The position numbers and the translations under genes were made by a program. The notes below the pieces were generated by a model. The model searched no databases. It was not told the origin of the DNA and saw only the letters and a program-made list of their open reading frames with translations. DNA of 64,000 nt from Steromphala cineraria (lineage: Eukaryota; Mollusca; Gastropoda; Trochida; Trochidae): contig OU744720.1 in assembly GCA_916613615.1 (NCBI GenBank), positions 73,249,338-73,313,337 on the forward strand. The letters run 5' to 3'. Below are positions 12,401 through 24,400 of this stretch, one piece after another (the stretch's first letter is position 1; each line of letters starts with the position of its first letter).

Positions 12401-15400
12401 TAATTATCGGCTGTGAAAAACCCATCTGGGTTAGGGGCCATAAAACTCGCGCGGGTGTGACGTAATAAACAGACTTTACAGAGTAACGCATCATTATTTC
12501 AACTGAAATACCGCCTAAATGATTGTTTAATTACCATTGATGTGGATATCTTTTTTACACCAAATGCTTAGTACTGTTACGTCGTCAAATGATTTATCTA
12601 ACTGAGTGGAAAACATTTCCTGAAAATTTAATTATTAGGGGTTTTTTTCTGTGATATTGTTGCGATAGATGTATAGATAACGAGGCTGATTCTGTTTATG
12701 ACGTCACAAAATGGGGGCGTGACCAGTCATGCATTCACTTGTTTGTTGTCAGATAGGTCTTAGCGGCCCATCAAAAGTGGTTTTCAAAAACTAAACATAT
12801 TTGAGTAGCGACCTTTAACGCACTATACAATATTGTAATCAGATTTTCTATATTCTAAAGAAAATAGTGAAATATCTTTGTGGTTATGTGAACTTTAAGT
12901 TTCCTTGTTTTTCAGTGTGGACAACCATAACAAGAAGTATATGCGCAGTCTTGCCATGGTAGAAAACAATGGTAACGTGTTCTGGCCGCCGATTGTCAGG
13001 TTCCGGTCATCCTGCAAGATGGACATCACGTACTTCCCCTTCGATGACCAGGTGTGCACTCTCAAGATGGGCTCATGGGCCTACGACGGCTTCCAAGTGG
13101 ACGTCACAAATAGAACCACGCAGGTTGACCTCTCTAACTACGTAGACAACGGTGAATGGACACTTGTGGATACCAAAGTCATACGGAACGTTATATACTA
13201 CCCCTGCTGCGCAGAGCCTTTCCCTGATGTCAAATTTTATATTCATTTAAGAAGAAGGGTTCTGTACTACTTCTTCAATGTGATAATACCGTGTATGCTC
13301 CTGTCCAGCCTGTCACTGACGGGGTTCCTGCTGCCCCCTGATTCTGGAGAGAAGGTCACCCTCGGGCTCACTGTTCTCCTCGCCTTCTCTGTCTTCATGT
13401 TACTCGTCGCCGAGAATATGCCACCCACCTCGGAGTACATACCATTAATAGGTAAGTTTTGTACAACAATACAACGTTTGTTATTCAAAATATGACCATC
13501 TCCTTATTAAAAAAAATGCTGTTGACTTAGACATTCCTTTATATGCGAGTTATGGATTTGTTTATATAGAAACAAAACCTTCTCGTTTATAAAATTGAGG
13601 CATGTACATCTGAATAAATCAATTCATAATGTATTATGTGATGTTTGACATGCTAGTTGATTTGTCATTTGTTAGTGAGGTTTGGCTATGTGCAGCAAAG
13701 TTCATTCAACTTGACCCCGAAGATGACTATACCATCGAAATATATACTCCTCTTTAAAAGTACATGCATCTACATCTGTAAGAAAACAATTCACGGAAAG
13801 TTTGAAGAACATTGATAATAATTTAGGTGCGCCTCTATTTATGTCAGTACGAACGTTTCTAGTGCAAAACAAGAACTGTCACCAACGTTGATAATTATAC
13901 CGTCTTTGGGGAAACTATTCACAACGCAATCACCTTATAAGTAAAACATACTTGGTGGTATACATGTACCTCTGATAGGTAACTTGCCAATACCAACGTT
14001 GTTAATTTCGAGGTATAGGTTGAGATTGATCTATCATATGGACTCAACTAGCCATGTATCAATGTTGACTCACATAATCAACGAAGTATTGTTATTCACA
14101 TAATCTCCATATCTTCTCTTAATTTTCTCCCCTTATTTCCCACTCTTGCCATGCTAACGCCTATATAAACAAGGTTGAAGATATGTTTTAGCCTGACGCA
14201 TTAAACCAATATTAGCCTACTATACTAAGTGAGGTTTTTACTTGCTATTAAACGATTGAATATCAACGTCATTTCACGCCAAACAAAAGATTTGCTACAT
14301 GTGATAAGAACTTGAGCGCAGCAAGTACAGTGTACACAAAGCCGTAATGAAGAGTATACAGTGTCCTTATAAGAAAGTCATCACACTTCAAAGGCAGTAT
14401 AAATCTCTCGAGGATTTATCTTATTTCATATCTAGTCAACCTCCATCACAGAATTTGTTCATCGCATCAGCGTCACTAATGATGGTGCTAGAATGCTATA
14501 GGCTGCTCGATAAGGTACTTCAGATCTTGTGTAAGGGGTCCCTGTCCTTATTGACTTCGTCTAGACGCTAGCGTGTTTGCCTGTTTGCTGCTAGCGAATG
14601 ACAACGTTACCGACAAAAGCAAGCGTAAGGAGTCCGGTGAAACAAGCACGACGTGTGGTAAAACTCTCATGGGAAACAGAGAGGAATCTACTCTGAACAT
14701 ATTCTGAAGTATCTAATAGGACAAACAGAAGGCATTTATAGATAGCAAATGTTTACAGTCAATGTTTAAATTCATGGATTTTTGGTAAAAATTTTGGTTG
14801 TTCAGACATTTTGAGTAAACGAATTCTCCATATTTTTTCAATGAATCTATTCCATTATTGTAAACCTTCTAATTCCCAGTAACGCACTTATGTTCTATGG
14901 ATAAATATGTTGCGTGGTAAATGGTAAATGTAAGATTCTGCGGTTCGTTCCAAAGTTTTGCTAAACATGTACATATATTATAATATGCTACATAATTGTT
15001 TCATTGAATAACTATTCAAAAAGACACAAAATTGTACAATGTTAACAATAAATGACCAATCAAAACAAAGCACCTTTGAAACAGCTTTGTGTGACCTGCT
15101 TACGTTGATACGAGAATATACCGAGGTCTGAGTTTGATTACGTGGAATGCTAGCGTATTGTTTGGCATATTTAATTCTTCTTTATTATATTAAGCACCCG
15201 ATGTTTTGCAGGATAATAACCCTGAGCTAAAGGTTATCACAATACAAAAACGAGGAATCAGTGACGTATATGATTTCAATATCATAAGAGCTTTAGGGAA
15301 ATTACTCTTTTGATGAGGAAAATGTGAAATGGGATTCTTTTGAAAAGCTCTTTCATCAATAATAATTTGTCCTGGGGTAATAACACGAGTAGAGATATAA

Positions 15401-18400
15401 ATCTATCAGGGTTTAAGACTTTAGAGGCAAAACAACAGTCCTGTTAAATGAGTTTGAGAGAGAGGATTGTAAATGAATAATAGACGTTTTAAAGGAGCAG
15501 CTAGTAGCACATATTATGAGCTTTTTAACGAGACGGTTTTCGACAAAATGCATGTTATGAATTTATTCTATTATTTAATTAAGTTATATTTACGAAAACA
15601 TAAAAAAATCTGTCGAGTAGTTTTCGAATGAATCACCGGTAAAAATAATCTTCTTAATTATGGAAACGTTTCCATAAATATGGCGGACAACCGGAAATGC
15701 ATGACTCGCGTCTAATACACTTCACTTCCGCTAGTTAAAAACGATTTGCAACAATGGGAAAGCGTGGACGAGGACGACTTTTCAGCCCATCGACGATCAG
15801 ATCAAAGAAGGTACAACGTGCAAAGAATCGCCGAGATCACAGTATTTTTCTCGGGGAAACCCATCAACGTTGGACCAGTTTGAAGGAACAACACGGCCCC
15901 TTACTCGCACACAGCGGCCGTCTACTTTATGCATACAAATGACACTTGATGCAGCCGTCACCAGAAGTAAGTCACATGGTTTGTTTACGCTTTTTTATTT
16001 AAAGTCCATCTTAATGAATTTTGTATTATTATGCATAAGCAAACTTTGCCAACTTACGATATTTGTTGCGTGTTTCCGATTTATTATTCATAAAAAAAGC
16101 GAGGACCGAGGACATTTCTTCTTGTCTCGATTGAATGTTCATATTATAAGGTTGTCAATAGAAATGATTATATATGAAATTTGTTTGTAATGTTTTCAGT
16201 TAGATTTTAGGCTTTGTAATGGTTTGTAATTGTTTGTAATATGTTTCAACTCATTGTTTGGACTAGAACATCATGCGTCTTTTAATAAGATAGGAAATAT
16301 CCCGCACACTCAGTTCCGGCATGTCTACAGTAGATATCCGGTTTGCAATGTACACAGATTTTTTATAATGGGTAAATCGTAGTTCTGTAAACATACGACA
16401 TGGACTATTGATTACTGATTATCAAAACAGAAAACAGAAATCTATGTCATTGTTATATTTAATTATTAAGATTGATAAACCATATTTATTTTAGAATTCA
16501 TCTGTCATCAACACCATTATCTCCAATTTTGGTCAAGGGTGATGATTCAAGTGCAAGGTATGAAATTTTTATAGATGAATTTTATTTGCAAAAGCAGTTG
16601 CAAGTGATTCCTGAAAGATACGATTTAACTTGACATTTACCAAAAAATCATCATTATATTGGTTTGCTCATCTTTTCATGATCACTCTCATCAATGTTCA
16701 ATTTACAGGAATTGAATTATGAATTATCAGTAGTTAATAACTTTTATAGGAATTCTCAATTATTATTTGAAAAGTAATTATTCATTACTCATTACTCATT
16801 TAGCAGCAATGTGACTTGTGTTATGACGAAATGTTAAATGTCATTTTTCATTTACAGTGATTACTCTTCACAGAATAACTTATTGGAAGACCCTATTCAT
16901 AGGTATGTAAATTCTTATTAATTGTTAATCTCCCACAAAGAATAAATGAATGAGACTGAGCTTCGAATTGACAGTAGGTCCGGTTAATCTCCCCCCACCC
17001 CCCAAACAATGATTTCATAAATGGCCCATCAATTTTGCCGGGGTCCTACAGGCCCCATGTCAGGAGTTTAGGATATATGCTACTAACCTTTTTGAAAGAA
17101 AAAAATAAGTGTAAATATCTTTTGGAAAATTTAGGTTATTGTTAGATTATGCAAATGTATTAGTAATTATAAGTTCATCTAAGGAGCAAGGAAAATTTAT
17201 GTCAATTCCCTTTGGCCCCTCCAATATCCGAGTGACTGGCAATGTGATCCACAAGAATTTCTGAAAATCTGAAGTACTGATGAGACAGGTCAGCAATTAT
17301 GAAAATGTGAACAGTTCTAGTTTCATTATCAATTGTCTATTGGCAAATATGATTGATTTATTAACATTGATAAACATTTGATTAATGTGAGTATCAAATG
17401 TTTTAAGGATATTTTCCCTCACTGAGGTTTTCCTTTAATCTTAGTTGGTAATTTTAAGCAGATTCAACAATAGTTTATCTTTAGGGGCTCATCAGAGTTA
17501 AATCTGAAACAAGGATATTTGGTTGGCAGCCAGTATTTGAATTTGAGACAAGCAGCTTCCCACAGGCAGTTCAGTGTTTGATGATCTATCTGCATTTTGT
17601 TGAACTTGAATAAACACAAGTATCATCCCAAAAAAACATAATGGATTTATCCAATCTGTGTACAATGTGATGGTGATTGTTCCCCACAAATCTCACTAAA
17701 CAATGACCATTTTAAGATTTGGTTCAGAGGAGGTTTGGATGATACATACTTGTGTGTCTACGCAGTACTTACCGTAATAACTTTGTCTGACAATATATAT
17801 ATATTCTGCCAAGGGAGATAATTTTAGAAATGTGTTCAATTTGAAGATATTAACAGAATATGAAAAATCATAACACAGATAAAGTTACTCTAAGAATTAA
17901 AAACTGGTCCTGTACATTATGAATGTATTCATTTCTTCTAATAACTACAGTAATCTGAATCAATATTACCCAAAAATCCTAGATGAAGGGAAATTGTGAA
18001 TTGTTTTAGGCCAAAATTTGTATGTTTTGTAACTGAAAGAGTGTTTTGATAAAATATTCTTTTAATCATGAAACTCTTTGTCATTGACATTTGTGCATAT
18101 CTTTCAAAGAGGTTATATTCTGAGCAAGTTATATTTTTGATAACTTTGATTATTCAAGTCAATACAAATAAGGTCCCCCCACCCTCCCCCACCCATCAAA
18201 ATCCTGGATCCACCACTTTGTATGATTATCATAACATTTATATTTTTGAAATTTATGCTTTTTTCAACTCTTTTGCTATCTGAAGTTTCTTATATGACTG
18301 TAAACATTCACACTCACACAGAGATAAATGTATTTATTTTGCTGTCATTGTGATTTTATATGCTGAATCTAACTAGGGATAAGAGTATGATAAATACATA

Positions 18401-21400
18401 AAAATCTTTTCAAATCTTCAAAATGATTTCCAAGAGGCACTCACTCTATTATTTGAATACTGTGTGATGCATTAAGGGCAATGAAAGCAATGATTTGATG
18501 AGAAAAACAGACACTTGACAGATGTATTAGAGAAACTTCATGAAACTTTTTCAACCAGTATCATTGATAATAATGATTGGAAGCACAAATTTCCTGTAGG
18601 TGTTAATGACTGTAGAAATTTTGTTATGAATGCATCAAACAAAATCAAGTTATGATAATAAATTTATGTTAAAGTTATGAGATGTGTTCATTTTATGACC
18701 TGTGAAAATACTTTAAATCAATTTTAAAATTCAATGTTTATTTTGATACAGATTGGATTTAATTGGATCATTAAGTGGCTAGCCTAATATCTCCACATAC
18801 CAATCAAATCTGATAATCTTCATATATTTGTGGACAGCAGTCAATATAATGTTTTAAACTTTCTATTGCAGGATGTAATCAGAGTGGAAGCTAATCCAGG
18901 ATAGTGAGTTAGTGATCAGTGCTGGAGTGTGGGGCAGTCTGTGATATTCCACATGCAGTTCAGTGCTGAATTGTTGAACTCAACTAAGGAACAAACCCTC
19001 AAGAAACTATCACATCTCTTATTCAGGGATATTGTGAACAATACAATGGCGCCTTCAAACTCTTTGAAACAATTTAACAGCAAGTTATGCTGTATTCAGA
19101 ATTTTTTTTGACAAAAACTAGTTATGATAATTTGAGGAGTTTATTCATTGTTTTGACATTTAGTGATTGCTACAGTATTCTATCCCTAGCATCATCAAAT
19201 AGGTATGAATTAAACCTGATGGTATGGGTGGTGAAAGTAACACAAGCTTAAAATTGATAAGTTTAAATATAGTCCATTTTAGTTAATTTATCCCAATTTT
19301 ATAGTCAGACAGTAAAACAAATTTGAACAGGATTAAATCTAAATTGGACAATATCAACAGCGGCAAAGAGATAAAAACTTGAATTACTTTTTTTATAATG
19401 GTGAAATAGTATTGTTTAGATGTTTTATGTTAAAATAGGTTTGACCAGCCCCTATTTGTATTACTAATATTAACAAATAAATTCTAGTTCACTTTCATTA
19501 CTACAGATTTTATTGCCAAGGGCCCCAGAACATATTATAATTTGAGATAGAGCTTTGATATCTTTCACTTTATGGTTTTGAGAGAACTGAAGATCACCTT
19601 CTGATTGAACTTGTTGATTATCTCCCCTTAATCATAGTTTAATAAGTGTCATTTTGTTATCAGGAATTCATGCTTCTAGAGTTTGTATTGATAAAATTCC
19701 TTTACAAAAATGAAATAAAATTATCATCAATATATAATCTGCAGTTTATATTTTATTTTTTGGCTGATGTGGGTTTTATTTCTTCGAGATATTGTACCTT
19801 TATTAATAAACTATCTAAAATGAGCATTTAGAATAACAAAATTGCCAAAAAACACCTTATTGGTGACAAAAGGATCATTCAACGGATTGAAAGTTTTATG
19901 ATACATGTAATATACAAGCAGTATGGGGTTGTGCAGTTGTCAAGTAAGCAGGAAAGGGCTGAGACATGGCAATATTGTAAACAGTAAAGAGTTAATCAGC
20001 TAAATGCTTTATATGTTCAAAACTTGAAATAAATATAGTTCTACTTGTTTCTTTGGTTTGTTTTAATGTGTTTTTATCCCAATTCAATGCTGGTGGATTT
20101 AATTTTATAGTTTGTTGTTAAATTTACATGTACATGAATATATCTGCATTCAGTGGTCTGTCCTGAACATTCCAACAGTATGTACAGACTCAGTGTCAAC
20201 ATAATTTGCTGTCTTAAGAACATGCATTATTGCATTTTAGGATTTGCCACTTTCAAATGAATTTTAAATTTTTTCCATTTCTTTGAAATCTTAAAAATGT
20301 GCCCCTTGCACATTGCCATAAGCAATAGGCACAAGTCAAGATGTTCATCAATTTGCTGATGTGCCTTTTGTATTTTCTAATTGTACGGTGTTTACTGTCT
20401 TTAGTTTCTAAGGAAAGCAACTTGAAATTGTATATCCACTAGGGATGTCACGATACAGGTCCATTTCAATACAATACACATCACGATACTGAGGTCACGA
20501 TACGATACATATCGCGATACACTAAAGGCGACATTATTACGGTAAGATAAAAAATTCAGGGATATAAATCTAATATTCCTAAAGAGACTTATCTGAGTAA
20601 CCAACATTTAAACACAACTTCTTCATGAAAAAGCCATTTAATGCTATCTTAACAAGGAATCTAATCAACTCTGGATTTCTTGACTTGATTTTCACAAAAA
20701 TTTGGACGATATTCACAAAAATATGAACGATATTCACTAAAATTTATATCACGATACAGTTGACTGTATCGTGAACTGTACCGCGACAATGCATCAATGC
20801 ATCGGTGTATCATGACATCCCTAATATCCACTGCAGAACTTGGTATTTGCAAGGTCTAATTTAGCATAACCTGATATGTCGAGCAATAATTGTTTTCAAA
20901 TGTTTGAAAATATATCTTTTAATGTTTTAAACTCAGCTTGTAGATATTTAACAAATCTAAATCTGTATTAACCTTTAACACAATCTTCAACACCATATTA
21001 ACAAACTAATTTTAGCCAATATTGTTTTATTCATGATAAATCAAAAGAAAAATGCATCTCAAAATACAAAATACTGATTAGATTTTTCGTGTGACTTGAT
21101 ATCTTCCCCTGCTGTCCTCACTCCCATATTTCCTGCCTGTATCCACCCACAATTTCTTCTCTCTTCTCTTGAAATCCTTTCTTCTTTCTGGAATTCATAT
21201 AAAGAATTTATATTGATAAAGTGACAGAACTAGTTATGTAATTGAATTTGCAAAAAATTATCTTGATTAGCAAGAAAGCTTTGCAGAACTTTTGAATTGA
21301 CAATTTAGAAATATTGTCTATTGGAGGAGACACATACTATAAACCTTTTTTTACTGAACTTTTGATCAGATAAAAGCAAGCAAGTTTTCAGTTCATAATT

Positions 21401-24400
21401 GTTATATATGATGGGTGCAACATGTTGGTTGGTCAATACATTAGGATAATGTCCTAACTTCCAAACTAAATATGGTTTGGAAGGTTTTAACCACATATTT
21501 TTTTAATATTTCATTTATTATTTGTTTATATCAGTATTCCATTTAATTATCTATTTTGTCTAGCTAACAGCTTAGTGGTTATACATTTGATAAATGTGAA
21601 AAAAAATTACATGCATGAACATTATTAATGTTTAATAAAATTAACATGGAAGACTATGGAAAGAATACTATTGTCATCATCCAAATATTACTGGCAAAAA
21701 AAGGAGAAAAAACATGACATTCTGACAAGACAACAAAATAAATCATGATTGTCTGAAAGTTAAAATAATTAAATAAATAAATACAATTCAGGAGGCGAGG
21801 TCCATAATTCGAATCTAAATGTACAGAAAAGGCATTTATTAGTACTTAAATTGTACTTTTTTTTAAATCTCATTTCCACGTTAGCAGCACAGCTGATATA
21901 ATTCGTCTGGGTTAGCCTAGCTATTGTTGAAAAATGTTGTTATTGATAATGCTCTGAAGTTGGGACACGATTGTTTCGGAATGAAAACAATGTATTCAGA
22001 AAAGCTCCCTTATTCATTGAGACAGTTTAGTTGGAAGATATACTGGTCTTATTTGATTAAATTTGACAGAACGTGTCGGTCTGAATCTGATCTACGCTAG
22101 GCCTATATATCTCAACACGATCAAGAGTATTTTTGTCAAGATGAATAATCTATACAATTATATGACATCCGAAAATGTTAGTACATAGGTATTTATCATT
22201 TGATAACTATCTACTCTTCATTCACACAAAACAAATCGTCAACTCACCGCATCAAACTTTCCAGTTGGAGTAACCGACATGACGAGACGGCATCGTGGAA
22301 TCTGACATGATGGTGTAGAGTAACACGCGAGAAGCGGAAGTCGTAAAAGTTTGCGGACCACAAAACAAAAACAAAAAAAACTTTTTTCCAAAATAAAAAA
22401 ATATTTAATTTTTAGATTTTGTTTGACTTGGGACCATTTTGTTAAGTATATATTTCATCTTTTAAAACAATTCTAAGCGATAAATGTCAAAATTAGCGCA
22501 ATACTGCACCTTTAACATGCTCTCAAATGACAAACCGTCTTTAATCAGTTTTATAAACATGGTTTTCTATTGTCATTTTTTAAAACCCAGCCAATACCTA
22601 TATGTATGTGTGAAATTATTATTATTTGGCAATGAATTGTTCATCATACTTGTAGTTATAGTCGTTCATGTTAAACGAGTGATATATTCATTATGTACAG
22701 TCATGTATGTTCACACTATTGGTATTGATGTTCATTGAGAAAATAACACACAAAGACTTTATGTGGTATTTTTGTGTTAAATTGTGTTCATTCATCAATA
22801 AGTTCATTGTAGAGTTTATTACTCCCCCGTGTAAGATACCGCAGTGTTATATTTACACGGCTATATCGTGTAGCGTAATACGACAAATCAAGTATGACGT
22901 CACATTGTGTTGTTGTGACGTCACAAGTAAGCGTACCGTACCAATGCCTGCCGGGTCGCGGAAATGATAGTTTCACCTGTCGGCAATTTTAGTTGATTTT
23001 TATATGTATATTGATGTTATAAACAGAATACTAAATTTCCTCCTAATTTATACTGTTACGCTTTCGCTCGTTTTATACAAAATCATCTACTCGTTTAATA
23101 GAAATAGTCTTAAATGGAAGGTCGTTTAGTATCCTCTATGCATACTTTGAATATTGCCAATTTGGTGGTATTTACGAACAATGCCACAGTGACATTGTAA
23201 ACACAGTTTTGGGGTCACGGATAGGTTACAAAGCAAGAGCTTGCAAGCATACGGTTAGTGGAGTTCTTACGACCATTTAACGATATTTTGTGTTTGACTG
23301 TTTTCGACATCAATAGGAGGATACTTCTCTATTAGAAGATGTTAAACATGAGTCTTCTTCAGATCGCCTGTAGACACACATTTTTTGGACAAAAACTGAC
23401 CCAAGCGTGTACTATCACAGAAGATCCAGCTTTTTTACTCGCCCGTATAGCATAGCTGAGTGTAGTATTTATACGGAAATATCACACTAGTGTATAGTAA
23501 TATCACAATGCAAGTATCACGTCACAATAACTGTGAAATGTTAATTTCAGCACACTGGCGGCAATTTTACTTGATGTTTAGGGGAAGTGAAAAACAGAAT
23601 ACTAATTTAAAGATCCTTCCATTAAATACTGTTTTCATTTAACTCGTGAATGATTTGGTATCGTACTCGCTTTAATTAACTCGTTTAATGAAAATAATAT
23701 TGAGTGAAATATATATCGTTTACTATCCTCATTAAAAGAAACTTCTGTTATTCCTTTCTGATAGCTTGCAGGATATCTGTCACGTCATCACCTTTCAATC
23801 TATGATCGGTTCGTGTTACATAACCTGTATATATATTTTGGCTGTTGAAAACGATTTGTATGACAGGTCCAACATAAAAAGTACACACTCTCCTTACCAT
23901 GAATGTCGATATTATTTTTTGCAAATTGCACTAAGACTGATACAATGCATAGTTGACACAATGAAATCGTAATCCGGACATGGACATGTCAGCATGGGCT
24001 AAATCTGTACTGCTGTGTTGATAGAAACAAGCCCTGTCTGTCCGGGGGCGACACGCAAGGACAGGGATCGACGTAATAGAACCGGGATCGAATTGGATAA
24101 TAGATTTCGTATTCAGCAGATGATATTTCGAGTTCTCAGGGTTTCACCTCTGGAGCGATCAGGCCATGTTTCGTTCGCATCATCTGACAATTCAATACTT
24201 GATGATAAATGTAGGAGGAACATGCAAGAAACTACAGCATTTTTTCCTACACCAGGATAGGCCTAGGTTTGTCGAAATCAGCTTCCCTCAAAGTATCCAA
24301 GAGATATAATTTCAAATAAAATAATTCGACAAATGGATTCATTTCATGAAAGTGATCTATTCTTCTAATAACGATAAAGACGCTACAATAATGATTTGAT

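Noticed and set aside
12905..12915. An upstream MFF start for the frame at 12905-13495
   Set aside because: These bases are the polypyrimidine tract and AG of the acceptor; the exon begins at 12916 and continues a split Ser codon.
14560..14610. GCTAGC-containing inverted repeat
   Set aside because: Arms are too short and imperfect to stand out from background.
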